Assembly (NCBI GenBank): GCA_032871835.1
Contig: CM065298.1
Coordinates: 10,403,596 to 10,467,595 of the forward strand
From: Dipteronia dyeriana
Lineage: Eukaryota > Streptophyta > Magnoliopsida > Sapindales > Sapindaceae
DNA length: 64,000 nt
Direction of reading: 5' to 3'
Shown here in pieces: positions 1 to 11,231 of the stretch. The notes beneath the pieces were generated by a model, which ran no database searches, was not told the DNA's origin, and was given only the letters and a program-made list of their open reading frames with translations. Position numbers and translations under genes: made by a program. Every line of letters starts with the position of its first letter. Position 1 is the first letter of the stretch.

Positions 1-891
1 CTCCTAGAGTTTGTGGAAAGTCAAGGCACAGTAAAGGGTTACTGTGGGCATACTGAACCATAGCACTTTTATACCGTCTGACGTGCTCTTTTGGATCTGT
101 ATCCTTCTTGAATTGTTCCACGTGCGGCATCCTGAATCTTTCTAGGAATAGTGTTCGCAGGATTTCCCTGGTGAATGGACTATCAGAATCGTCATCAGAT
201 AAGTCATTGCACCTATAACGTCTAATAAGTGCATCCATTTGACGCATATAGTTTTCAACTTCTCAGGTCAGGCTCTGAATTACGACATCTTTATCCCCCA
301 CCGGATCTCTATGATGGTTAAACCGCGAGTGACTGTCATACCTTTTTCAAGCTCCTATTGGCTTTGTTACCGAGTCTCATGAGTTGATCCTTGTAGGCCT
401 ATGGTTCCGTGACGGTGCTTGCGATGGTGCCTATCACTTTCCTCTGATGACGACCGATCCCTGTGTCGGTTATTCTTGCGGTGTCTATCTTGGGTTGTCT
501 GACCATGGCTCTGCCTTGGGAGTAGTTGCTCCTCCTCGGGTGTTCCACGTCCTGCTTGACTAATTGAAACTGAGTTCCTGCCAACTTCTGGTGCATCTGG
601 TTCTGGCCCAACTATAACCAAACGAAGCCTTGCGAGTGGGGGATTAAGAGGTTGCGCTTCTTCTGCAGCTAGTAGATCAACTCCTTCATTTGTCACGTCT
701 GCTACCAGTTGTTATAGAGCCTCATGGAAGCGTCGTGTCAGGTCTTCGCTGGTCTGAGGGATTTATTGGATCCCCATCAGAGATGTTGGTTGGTTCTCGG
801 TAGTTGTGGCGAGATCTCGTGAACTACTGTCAATATGGACATTATCTGAAGATTTTTGGATATCCCCAGAATTGTTTCTGCTTCCCGCCAT
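1..891 (-). pseudogene. Tat-type Ty3/gypsy gag, 5' part (runs off window)
   Basis: The start is the ATG at 889-891, 46 bases inside the neighbouring LTR. The N-terminal part begins MAGSRNNSGD and is broken by in-frame stops (after MGIQ and after FHEAL). From about 200 to the window edge, the minus strand reads the start of a retrotransposon gag domain (motifs PFTREIL, RFRMPHVEQF, DPKEHVRRY), the pattern expected of plant Tat/Ogre-type gag. The segment near 1-230 is clearly related to 45200-45420 of the gag-only element further along. Capsid/nucleocapsid protein of an LTR retrotransposon is the family role. Stops and frame changes make this copy dead. The rest of the element lies left of the window. 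Confidence 0.75.
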
Positions 892-1191
892 TACTTTTAA
901 TCAGATCGGAGGTTCAGCCCCTCCTTCTAGCGTCAATTGTTGATATCGATTTCTTGATGTGTGAGAAAGTCAATAAGATTGGATTTTAGTTGTGATCTCA
1001 AAGAGAAAAGGAAAGAGAATGTAATTAGACACAAATTTTACATGGTAAAACTCCGGTGATCGGAGAAACGTCCACAGGTGGTTGAACAAACAACCGAGCT
1101 AAAATCCACTATTGAAATAAAGATTTACAACTCTCGATCTCTTTTTTTTCTCTGTATCTTTTTCTATATCCTCTTATGAAGAGATTATGGG

Positions 1192-1203
1192 TCTTTTATA
1201 TAT
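1192..1203 (-). promoter_or_regulatory. TATA box of the LTR
   Basis: Read on the minus strand this is ATATATAAAAGAC, after an ATTAGGGATC segment. The two LTRs at 40 and 46 kb have a TATA element at the equivalent place. It would start the transcript running left into gag. Confidence 0.5.
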
Positions 1204-1549
1204 GCATAGATCCCTAATCCTTTTTATACAAGTAATAAAAGATTTTTGTATTTAATTATGATTGGTTATTTGTTTGGAGCAGTCTGTCTTCTTTCCTATT
1301 TCGGAGATTTGTATAGAGATTGAATGAGACTCTCGTGATATAGCCCAGTTAGGACTTATTTCCTTACAAACGCGTAGTCTTTTTGAAGAAATAAAATTGT
1401 TGTCTGATTTGGAACCTTGTTTCTGTTTGGTATTCTATTCTTGTTGGAATTCTTCTTTGACGTGGATATCTTTGTGTGTTTTAACATGATTCTTGGTTTG
1501 TATGTGAGTTATGCGTTGGGCTTCTTTATTCGGGTTTCTTTATGTTTGT

Positions 1550-1643
1550 CCCGAGTGGAACACGACGTCAGCTGATCCCGAATGACGTCATCTGATCCCG
1601 AGTAGAACATGACATCAGCTGATCCCGAGTGACGTCAACTGAT
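1550..1643. promoter_or_regulatory. Alternating 27/20-bp repeats with TGACGTCA-type sites in LTR U3
   Basis: Four units each begin CCCGA and end CTGAT at 1550, 1577, 1597 and 1624, giving a 47-bp higher-order period. Each carries a GACGTCA or GACATCA core. TGACGTCA is a palindromic bZIP (TGA/as-1, CRE-like) binding core. The position is upstream of the TATA element in element orientation, as expected for an enhancer. Confidence 0.6.
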
Positions 1644-1787
1644 CCCGAGTAGGTTTGGCTTATTACTTGTTTTTATACTTACTCGAGTTCCTCTTCTTTT
1701 GTGATATCTTCGGGATATTTTCTGAATGCCTCCACCTGGTAATTTTATCCTCTTTGTCGATGACGTGTACATCTGATAAAATTTACA

Positions 1788-3608
1788 TATGACAAATGTA
1801 AATATAATATATAATATATAATATAGAATATAACATATTTAATTATAATTTAATATAATATAATATATAATTTATTAGACATGATTTTAATTGTTTGAAA
1901 ATTTAAAAGGGTAAATTGGTCTTTTTGACACTTTTCCCATGTCATGGGACAAGTTGCCCTAAGGTCTTGGGTGGGACAATTTTTTGTGAATTTTGTCCCG
2001 CCTTATTCCATTCTTTCCCATGTTAAGGATGCATAAACCTGGGACAAGAACAAACTGTCACACGATTTCCTGTCTTGTCCCGCTTGCCAAACGCACCCTT
2101 ATTGATAAAGTAAGTATCAGAATCCAATAAATTGATTTAGGAAAAATAAATTTAGAATAGTAGCAAAAATTCAGTTGTACTCTTATGGTCTAACCAGAAC
2201 GGCATTCATGTACGCAGGACGTGCCCACACACATGTTGATAAGCTATTATCACGTAACTACTTATATCCTACATATAAGTGTTTTACCCAACCAATGTGG
2301 GATGCATATTTCCCTACACAATGGGCTCAATTTAAGACTCAATTTGTCATTCACCCATTAATCGATTTGTGAGTTTGAGTATACTATTTCAAAGTTCTCA
2401 CAAATGAGAATTCAAATATACATTGATCTTTTTTTTTCATGAAACTGATCATAATCAAATAATATTCTCAAACAACTTGTTTATCATAAATTTTCCAACA
2501 TTATGTTCATCACTGGTTGTGGATGCTCAAACCAATGACGTTGTTAGACTATGAGTATGTGATGTAGCACTAGTAGGGAATCAAACCCCGTTGATTATGA
2601 AAATATCCAGATTATGAACACTTTCCTAACACATTGATCACATAAATACCAAGAGAACAAAAATAAAAAATTTCATAACGAGCAACTCTATTGTCACCCA
2701 TAAAATATCTCACGTCGCAACAATTATTTTCTCATGATACCTATAATAAAATACAAAAATCGTCATTTTCTCTCTACATCTCTCTTAATTTCGAAAATAA
2801 CCCTATTTTTTCACATCACTGTATTTTTTTTTCACTCCTATTGTCTTTCATTTGAATATTTTTTGAGATTTCTATCTACATTCTTCAAAATATTCTATTA
2901 GTTCGTATGGTATAATTGATTGATAGTAACACTTTAATTTTACTTCCGTTAGTTTGTAAACGTATATAATTTTTTGTATTTCATCCGTTTTTTTGTTTTT
3001 TGTCTATTAGTTTTTTGTATTTCACTCATCATATATGTTTATTTGCACGCGGCTTCTTTATTCTTGTCTTTTGATTATGAATAGCTTAGCTTGGACGGTG
3101 GAAATTTTCATTTGTTTATTTATTTAATAAATGGAAGGTGGAAATTAGTAACCGAAAAAAAGGGAGGAAAAAAAACAGTATAAAATTTTTAGAAAAAATA
3201 TAAAAAAAAAAATATGTGTTCTATCAATTAAGATGCCTAAACTTGTTTCATATCGCAATATTTGAAAAATATTTCATAAGATGATCTTCATCATGATTCA
3301 TATATTTTAATTTATTTTATAAATTGTTTCAAATCAAAAAGTACAAAAGATTTATTTAAATTCGATTTTATATTTTTATTCAAGGCTCGATCTTATCTTA
3401 ATGGACTCTACTTTTGCTGTGTAATGTCCATTAATGTTGTAATCTCTCTATCTGTATGTTTAGTGGTTACAATTACATACCTCATCTTCCTATGTATGAA
3501 AAGATTCAAATCTCATATCATAGATAGAAACGGTTCTAACAATGTTTGATTTCTACTGTCAAAGTAAAACCTTATTCATGCCACACTGGTATGAAGGCAG
3601 AGGAAGCA
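1788..3608. other. AT-rich intergenic stretch without a gene
   Basis: No coding region is supported. The 65-codon frame at 2175-2372 has no recognisable motif. The segment 1920-2100 is rich in GGGACAA/TTGTCCC inverted words and ends CCAAACGCACCCTTA, which looks like one end of an hAT-type MITE, but I could not find its partner end. The remainder is AT-rich. Confidence 0.5.
2500..2665 (-). repeat. Possible SINE-like fragment
   Basis: On the minus strand GGGGTTTGATTCCC (about 2577-2592) resembles a tRNA B box. An A-box-like stretch lies upstream near 2620-2650. No poly-A tail or target duplication was recognised, so this is tentative. Confidence 0.25.
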
Positions 3609-4214
3609 TGATAATTACCGATTGAAGGCAGATCTTCCAAGCTTTAATGAGAATCTGCATATAGAGGATTTTCTTGACAGAATCATAAAAGTATAGTGAT
3701 TCTTTGAGATAATGGAGATTCTGGAAGAAAAGATGGTGTGGTTTGTCGCCTTCAGATTGAAAGGAGGGGATATAGTCTGGTGGGATCAATTACAGAATAA
3801 CCATCAGCGACAAAGAAAGACGATTGTGAAGACTTGGCATAGAATGAAGCAACTTACATTGGGTAGGTGTCTGCCACCGGATTATGAACAATAATTATTC
3901 CGGTTGTTTCAGAATTGTTCATAGGGGATCAAATCAGTGTTTGATTACACTGTATAACTTTCTAGGCTCTCAGAGCAAAATAATTTGAGTTAAACAAAGG
4001 GACATCGTGTAGCCAGATATTTCAATGGATTGAAACCGTAACTTTGAGATAAGATAGGATTGTAAATGTTGTGAACCTTGGATGAAGCTCATAACATAGC
4101 GTTAAAGGCCGAGCTGCTAGAACGCAGGGGTGGAAACCCTGGATTTCAAAGAAACACTCTTAATTCACTGTTTCCTAACATGGACAAAGGTGTTTAATCA
4201 TCGGTTCCGTTAAG
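3609..4214 (+). pseudogene. Ty3/gypsy gag, first part
   Basis: The frame opens DNYRLKADLPSFN, then [30 protein letters not shown] and [16 protein letters not shown]. This is the typical retrotransposon gag (capsid) core of plant Ty3/gypsy elements. Two stops sit before FFEIMEI, and later stops and frame changes run to 4214. No start or LTR is recognisable to the left. The gag resumes at 7664 after a 3.4-kb solo LTR inserted with a CCAAC target duplication. It is a dead remnant of the element whose pol follows at 7990-9833 on the same strand. Confidence 0.8.
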
Positions 4215-4781
4215 CCAACTGATCGGAACAATTTATATACCTTTTGAGGTCTTCATTTCCTAGCTTTTGTTCTTGTTTTATAGCATATTTTGGTATTTAA
4301 TGTGTTTGTAAGCCTTGTGTAGGTACATTTTCCCTACATAAGGTATTTGAGCTTAATTGAAGAGTTTTTGAGGTTAAAATAGTTAAAATTAGAGTGACTT
4401 GTGCACAGCACCCAACTTCGGAAGGCCATATCTCCCTCTTTCGATTGAACTATGTCGGTCATAACTACTTTTCGGAAAGCCCTGAATGTTTACTTTTCAA
4501 CTCATTTTATAAATTAAGATTCTGAGGTTTCTGGAGGAAGTTATGACTCTTTTTGTAACCGTGCACAGAGCTGCGTGGTACGCATACCGCATGAGGCCAA
4601 TTTCCATATTGTGTGCATACCGGGAAAATGGATAGAAAACTCAAAAATAGTGATCCATGGTACACCTGTTGATGCATACCATATGACGTACCGCATGACG
4701 GCCTAAAATTACGTTTTTCAGCTATTTGTTTAGAGGTATTATTGTCTTTTCACCCCAAAGTCATGCCCTAACCTCCGACAC

Positions 4782-4789
4782 CATAAATA
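4782..4789 (+). promoter_or_regulatory. TATA-like element of solo LTR family A
   Basis: CATAAATA is followed about 30 bases later by a pyrimidine-rich leader (TTCTCTCTTTCAC type and a TCTTCATCT repeat). The related LTR at 47994-50117 has the same leader but a weaker TATA word. Confidence 0.4.
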
Positions 4790-5137
4790 CCCCCATTTCT
4801 CCTCATTTTTCAGATAACTCTTCCCTTATTCTCTCTCTTTCACACCCAAACTTCTCTTTTCTTCCATCTTCTTCATCTTCTTCATCTTCTCCCACAATAA
4901 GAAGAGATCTTGCTCCTATGAAGGTTTTTCCTCCATATGAGCTCACCATACACTTCTACCGCACCATTTAAGAGTAGATTGCAATGAATTAGAAGCCAAA
5001 TTAGAGCTAGGAAGGCTATGTGCATCTTTGGAGGACTTGTATTTAAGAGGTTGCTCTTATTTGCTCATTTCTTTATATTTCTTGTTGTCTTTGATGTGTA
5101 ACCCCGATTTGGAAATTTATAAACCTTTCACATGTGT

Positions 5138-5143
<6 letters not shown>

Positions 5144-5184
<41 letters not shown>
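5144..5184. repeat. (TG)n microsatellite
   Basis: About 20 uninterrupted TG units lie inside solo LTR copy 1. The sister copy at 49.2 kb has only a short AT run there, so the array arose after the copies separated. Confidence 0.9.
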
Positions 5185-5189
<5 letters not shown>

Positions 5190-5410
5190 TAAATTCATTT
5201 GGATTTTGTTTTGCTCTTTGATGTATGTGATTTATGCTCTTATTATGACATGTTTATGTATGAATTGTTAAAAATCAATATGTGTGAGTGTGTCTGTGTG
5301 TGTGCGTGTATTTTTTCATAAATTCATTTGGATTTTGTTTTGCTCTTTGATGTATGTGATTTATACTCTTATTATGACATGTTTGTGTATGAATTGTTAG
5401 AAATCAATGT
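5184..5410. repeat. 129-bp tandem duplication inside the solo LTR
   Basis: The block starting TTTTCATAAATTCATTTGG at 5184 repeats at 5313 (period 129), including the TG-rich tail. The sister LTR has a single copy. Confidence 0.85.
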
Positions 5411-6228
5411 GTCCATGATTAGGTTTATGAGTAGCTGTAATTTAGAGTATGAATTAGATGTCCATGATTGTTGATTGATGGATGGATGACTTGAAATGTC
5501 ATGTATTGAGCAATTTGAGTTCTAGGGATTTTAGTCCCAAAGAGTAGAAAATGTTTCAGTTCAGGCTTTTAGTTGCTAAATTGGCATTGGTTCATATCTT
5601 TGTGTTTAATGGGTCTTTGTATTACGACACGATTATCTATCCTTGATCGGATTGGGTGATGAATTGATTGTGAAAAATATTTCCAAATCAAGAGGATGAA
5701 CCTTTATCCTAAATTGAATCTTCTTAATGATATAACGATCACATTGTTGCATGTAGTTGTTATGTAAACTTGTTTCCCATGTTTAGCCATTTAGAGAGTT
5801 GACTAAACCGAATCTTTAACGTAAAAACCACTGACACTTCTCTTGTGCTTGTATTGTATTATGGATATCTTTCATTCTGTTTATCGCCTTGTGAATGACA
5901 TTTAGGTTGTGTGTTATATATTATATGGTTCACATTACCATCCTTAGCGTGGTACCCTCTATGTTTGACCAGAAAGTGCTAGAACCACATGATTGGGGTG
6001 TAGAGCTCATGTGTGTGTCCCATAGTACTTAATGAATTCATGCTTATGCAAGCATGAAATCTCTATCCGCTCGAGTGAGGGTAGAGATTATTTTAGGAGA
6101 TACAGGCGTATAACATACGTGTTGTATGTGTATCTCGTATTCCAAATGCTTTCATTTGGTTGCAATCCCGTATTTGATTAGCCTCGTGGATAAATCATTA
6201 GTTGTAGTATGGCCAATGTGGTTGCGCA

Positions 6229-7108
6229 TAGGGGTGGGCGTTTTCGGGTTGGGTTAGGTTGGGTTGAAAATTTTTCAACCCAATCCAACCCAACGTAAAT
6301 TTTAACCCAACCCAATATTTATCGGGTTGGGTTGATCGGGTTGGGCTTTCTAAGCCCAATTGAAAAAATATATTTGAATTCAAATTTGGTTATATCAAAA
6401 TTGAAATTTAAAATAAATTTTCACCCAAATATCATACCACATTGAGTTTAAATTTCTTAAAAGCATCAAAATCAAATCACAATGTATAATACAAATTGTT
6501 TAAATATTTGTTGCATAATTAAAAAATTAAAAATATAACAATTTCTCCAACTTGGGAAGTCTCCATCTAAGTCTCCCATCAATTTTACAATTATAATCAC
6601 TTCGTCGAATATCTCATAGTTGGATAATCTATTATTTATTTCAACCAATACAATAGTTTGAGTTTATATAAATTATTAGATTTTTTTCTACCAAATTCTT
6701 AATCAAATTCTAAGAAAAAAAATACATTTTAAAGTATAATTAAGGATGTGCCAATTAATACAAAAGATGAAGATAATATAATTGCATGTTTTTAATAAAT
6801 GTATTGTATATTTATGTTATAAAATATTTAAAATTATGTATTTATATTTATTATTTATAATATTATAAATGGTGCATGAGTAAATTTTTTAAATATTAAA
6901 AAAATAAGATTTCATAATAGATATAATAATAAATAAAATTATTTAATATATTTTTTATTATTGATGTCGGGTTATCGGGTCGGGTTGGGTTGGGTTGGGT
7001 TATATTTTATCAACCCAATCTTAAAAGCGACCCAACCCAGCCCAATCTAGTCTAGTTGGGTCGGGTTGGTCGTGTCGGGTTGGGTTGGCGGGTTGGTGCC
7101 CACCCCTA
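6229..7108. mobile_element. hAT-type MITE nested in solo LTR copy 1
   Basis: The ends are TAGGGGTGGGC and GCCCACCCCTA, an 11-bp terminal inverted repeat. It is flanked by a perfect 8-bp duplication GTTGCGCA (6221-6228, 7109-7116), which is diagnostic of hAT elements. At 880 bp it has no transposase. GGGTTGGGTT and CCCAACCC words cluster near both ends. The sister solo LTR at 48 kb lacks it. Confidence 0.9.
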
Positions 7109-7663
7109 GTTGCGCATTACATGCCCAACTAACATCTGTGTATATGAGTAGAAAGTGCTAGAACCACTAGGATGCCACTATACATGGTTCGTGTGTGTGT
7201 GTCCCAAAGCACTTAATGAATTCATGCTTACTTTGTATGCGTGGATGCAATCTTTAAGACATCGAGAGATATTAGAGATTAATTAAGAGGATACGAGCCT
7301 ATAATATACTTGTACATTTGAGGGACTAGGTGAGTCTAGAGCATAATTAGGAGGATTGTCATGGTTGAGTCGTTTCCTTAGTGTAACCACATTTCATGCA
7401 TATCTTCATTCCATCTATCATTGTATATATTATTTGTGTAATTTATTTAGTTATATTAGTATTCACTTTTCCGTGCACGTAACACACGAGTATGCTCGGC
7501 GTGTTGTAATAAATGCTAGAACTGAGAGAAGGTTAATGAATCCCACCTCCATGTGGAATGATCTCTTGCTTACCGTTGTGCTAGTCTCTGTGACTTGTGC
7601 CTTACAAGGCCGAACTTAAATGTTCATATTTGATGACACTGCAACGACGTATTCATCACCAAC

Positions 7664-7912
7664 CTGGAGGAGCTAGTGGAGAAGAGGGTAGTAGCAGCAA
7701 TCAAACAACAGCCATAACCAATAGGAATGTACCTAGAAATCTGACTCCAAATCCCTATGCTAGACCTATACCAGGAACTTGTTACAGATATAGGAAACCT
7801 GGGTGGAAGAAGGCGAAGAAGATCCAGATGCTTCTGAGGATAAAGAATGAGAAGGTGACTTGTATAAGGAAGTTGAATTCTCTAAAGAAGAAGAAGAGCA
7901 GATTAATTGTGT
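7664..7912 (+). pseudogene. Ty3/gypsy gag, C-terminal part
   Basis: This continues the gag after the solo LTR. A QPGGASGEEGSSSNQ linker is followed by NPYARPIPG and CYRYRKPGW. The last is the remains of a CCHC zinc knuckle in which the second Cys and the His have been lost. The change of frame and these missing ligands mark a decayed nucleocapsid. Confidence 0.7.
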
Positions 7913-7989
7913 GATGCAACGGGTGTTGAACACACCAAAGCAAGAGGACTCTGGTCAATGAATAATATATTTCAGTCTTACAGCACAAT

Positions 7990-9833
7990 CAGTTAGAAAG
8001 TCTATGACCTGATCGTGGACAAAGGGAGTTGTGAGAACTTTGTTGCAAAGAGGTTGGTGGAACATCTAAAATTACCAATCGAGTAACATCCTAATCTGCA
8101 TATTATTGGCTGGATCAAGAAGCGACCAACAGTAAAAGTAACTGAGATTTTTCGTGTTCTGATTTCTATTGGTAAATCATATAAGAAGGATGTAACTTGT
8201 GATGTGGTTGATATGGATGTTAGCCATGTATTGTTAGGTCAGCCATAGCAATACGATGTTGATGTTACCTATAGGGGTCGGGATAACACTTATTTGTTTA
8301 CCTAGGGGTCACACAATTTCTATGGTTCCTTCCAAGCGTATGACAGTGCCTAACAAGCCTTTTGAAGTGGAGAAACAGTCCTTTCTAGCCGTGACCAGAT
8401 CCGATATAGAATTCGTGACAGATGTCAATGGTTTACATGAGTTTATGCTTTGGTGGTTAAAGCTCTTGTGGTAGAGGAGGAAGAAACTGTAACGACTATT
8501 CTTCCTGAAAAATACAGTCGATGTTAGAACAATTCAGAGACATTACTTCAGAGGATTTACCAAACAATTTACCTCCCTTAGGAGACATTTAACACCATAT
8601 AGATCTTATACCTCGGGCGAGTTTTCCCAATCTTGTGCATTAACAGATGAGCCCAAAATGAAATTCTATGGGAGGAAATAGAAAAGTTGTTGTATAAGGG
8701 TTTCATATGTAAGAGCATGTGCCCGTGTGCGGTTCCTACGTTGCTGACACTAAAGAAGGATGGAAGTTGGCGTATGCGCGTTGACAGTCGAGCAATCAAT
8801 AAGATAACCATCAAGTACCGATTTCCAATTCCTCGCCTAGATGACATGTTAGATCAACTTGAGGGTTTAAAGATGTTTTCAAAAATTGATTTACGCAGTG
8901 GGTATCACCAAATTCGGGTCAAACCCGGGGAAGAATGGAAGACATCGTTCAAGAGCAAGGACGGTTTGTATGAGTGGCTGGTCTTGTCGTTCGTTCTATC
9001 AAATGCACCCAGTACTTTCATACATGTGATGAATCATGTATTGAAGCCTTTTGTGGGAAAATTTGTTTTTGTTTATTTTGACGGCATTCTTATCTATAGT
9101 AGGACTGAGGAAGAACATGCGGAGCAATTGCGAGAGGTGTTAAAAGTTTTGTAGAAAAATCAACCGTTTCTTAATCTAGAGAAGTATAGTTTTATGACCA
9201 ACAGCTTGTTGTTCTTGGGTTATGTTGTGAGTTCTGAGGGAATTCATAAGGATGAAGAGAAGGTTTGAGCTATTCTAGAATGGCCTACACCAAAAGCCGT
9301 GAGTGAAGTTCATAGCTTTCATGGTTTAGCCACTTTCTACCGTCGATTTATTCAGAAATTTAGCACTATCATTGCTTCAATAACTGAATGCATGAAGAAA
9401 GGTCAGTTTCTGTGGGGAGAAGAGGTAGAGTTGAAATTTGCATTAATCAAGGAGAAATTATGTGCTACGTCGGTACTGGCTCAGCCTAGTTTTAAGAATA
9501 TTTTTGAAGTGAAGTGTGATGCTAGTGGTGAAGGAATTGGAGTTGTGTTGTCCCAAGAAAAGCGACCAGTGGTTTTCTTTAGTGAGAAATTAAGTGAAGC
9601 TCGCCAGAAGTAGAGTACTTATGATCAGGAGTTCTATGCAGTGGTCTGAGCCTTGGAGCACTATGAGCACTACTTAGTACATAGGGAGTTTGTCTTGTAC
9701 ACCAATCATCAGACTTTGAAGTTTATTAACAGTCAGAAGCATTTGGACAACATGCATGTCAGCTGGGCCACTTTTCTTTAGAAATTTTATTTTGTTATTA
9801 AGCACAAGTCAAGGGTTTTGAACTGAGTTGCTG
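7990..9833 (+). pseudogene. Ty3/gypsy pol: protease-like, reverse transcriptase and RNase H
   Basis: The domains lie in order on the plus strand. Around 8010-8250 is a retropepsin-like region (VDKGSCENFVAKRL, where the catalytic D-S/T-G reads D-K-G, and CDVVDMDVSHVLLGQP). From 8680 to about 9150 is reverse transcriptase ([45 protein letters not shown]). The YxDD active site reads YFDG, so the second catalytic Asp is missing. After a stop come the connection and RNase H ([46 protein letters not shown]). The frame stops at KSRVLN*VA and is joined abruptly to copia sequence near 9834. No integrase remains. The lineage is Ty3/gypsy, probably chromovirus-like. Confidence 0.85.
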
Positions 9834-10877
9834 GTGCGTGAGCCGTCGTGCCACCTTGCTCATGAGATTGTGGGGTTTCCCTACCAGGTTGTCATCGACA
9901 TGGAGAGAAACTTGTATGTCATCTCAACAAGCCACTTTACGGACTCAAACAAGCCTCTCGGAGCTGGTTTTAGAAGTTCCTTCACAATTCAGACAATTTG
10001 TTTTCAACAATCAAAGGTCGATTACTCTTTATTTACCAAGCTATATGATAATTCTTTTACTGTCATTTTACTGTATGTTGATGACATGATAATTATATGA
10101 AACAATAAGGCAACAATCAATGATCTCAAGAAATTTCTAAGTAGTTGTTTTCGAATCAAGGATCTTGGACCTCTGAAATATTTCCTCGGAGTTGAAGTTG
10201 CACGTTCAAAGGAGGAATTTCCATTTGTCAATGGAAATACACTTTGGATAGTTTAAAAGAAGCTAGCTTGCTTGGTGCGAGACCTACTAAGTTCCCAATG
10301 GATTAAAATATGAATTTGACACCATCTGATGGTGATCTTCTCAAAGACCCAACTCATTATCAGATATTAGTTGGGAAGTTGATTTATTTGACAATCACAA
10401 GACCAGAAATTACATACTCAGTCACTACACTAAGCCAGTTCATGTAATAACCTAGGAGACCACATCTTGATGCCGTCCACCGTCTCCTTTGTTGTCAAGG
10501 TTTGTATCTTTCATGGCAAAGCTCTAGTGTTTATATCCTAAGTTGAAGCCGAATATCGTGTCATGGCGGCAACAACTTGGCTAAGATATTTGTTACATGA
10601 CTTACGTGTTCATCATCCCGAACCAGCAAGATTGTTTTATGACAACTAAACAGCCTTATACATAGCAGCGAATCCAGTATATCACGAGCGCACTAAGCAC
10701 ATAGAGTTGGATTACCACACAGTTCGTGAAAGAATCCAAAATGGAGAAATAGAAACTGCTTATACGTAAACATGGAAACAAATAGCTAACATATTCACAA
10801 AACCGTTGGGGCAAGGCGTTTTCCTTACACATCTTGGCAAGTTGGTTGTTCTTGACATCCACACTCCAACTTGAGGA
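9834..10877 (+). pseudogene. Ty1/copia reverse transcriptase-RNase H, 3' fragment
   Basis: The plus strand reads HKPLYGLKQ-type sequence in a shifted frame, then VDYSLFTKL, LLYVDDMII (intact YVDD), RIKDLGPLKYFLGVEVARS, VEAEYRVMAATTWLRYLL and [16 protein letters not shown], ending ANIFTKPLG. This is the C-terminal half of a copia polyprotein with several stops. It ends at a purine tract (CTTGAGGAG) beside the LTR at 10879. Gag, protease and integrase are absent. The left edge falls inside the gypsy RNase H. Confidence 0.85.
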
Positions 10878-10878
10878 G

Positions 10879-11140
10879 TATTGAAAGATACATTTACTCT
10901 ATATTAGTAGATACAATCAAGCTGTGATTTGGAAGACAAATTCACTTTTTATTATGAGATGAAATCAATCGATCTTTGGTTGAGAGTGATTGTAGGATAT
11001 TGATTTAATTAGCTTAAAATCTTTACTTAGAATAGAATTATTTTCTTTGTATAAATGTTTATGAATCCTTGTATGAAATATACCGATTAATATAAGAGTT
11101 TTATTCTCTGTAATTTTTCTATTTTCTTACCTTTTACAAA
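10879..11140 (+). mobile_element. 3' LTR of the truncated copia element
   Basis: About 262 bp start TATTGAAAGATACA (the expected TG is TA here), right after the purine tract, and end CCTTTTACA. It contains AT-rich poly-A-type signals and a short oligo-pyrimidine end. Its right end coincides with the left edge of the duplicated block that carries the dioxygenase gene. Confidence 0.65.
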
Positions 11141-11231
11141 ACATATGTGTTTTAAAATAGTAATCGATAAAAACAAAACAAGGAAAGTAATATTATACGG
11201 TTAAACCACAGAAGGTGAGTGTACACCCTCA

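Larger units (their letters stand above)
938..1787 (-). mobile_element. LTR of Tat-type retrotransposon (5' LTR, minus orientation)
   Basis: The segment begins TGTTGATATCG on the plus strand and lies just upstream of the gag on the minus strand. Its layout and motifs (TACATGGTAAAACTCC, a TATA element preceding an ATTAGGG-type segment) match the LTRs at 39921-40845 and 46244-47155, so it is a relative of that family. The right end is placed at AATTTACA (1787) but could be off by tens of bases, because the partner LTR is outside the window. Confidence 0.65.
4220..7658 (+). mobile_element. Solo LTR (family A, copy 1) inserted in gypsy gag
   Basis: It runs from TGATCGGAACAATTTATATA to CGTATTCATCA and is flanked by a perfect 5-bp duplication CCAAC (4215-4219 and 7659-7663). 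The gag frame is interrupted exactly here. The sequence matches, in reverse orientation, the element at 47994-50117, which has the same two ends. Without the nested MITE it is about 2.55 kb. No gag or pol lies inside, so it is best read as a solo LTR left after LTR-LTR recombination. Confidence 0.8.

Noticed and set aside
2175..2372. 65-codon frame after the MITE-like fragment
   Set aside because: No motif, no homologous frame elsewhere in the window, no start or splice context.
4726..4971. 81-codon frame with a Ser run
   Set aside because: It is the pyrimidine-rich leader of the solo LTR; the sister copy does not keep the frame.
6960..7100. GGGTTGGGTT arrays suggesting telomere-like repeats
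   Set aside because: The unit is not TTTAGGG, and the words belong to the subterminal part of the hAT MITE.
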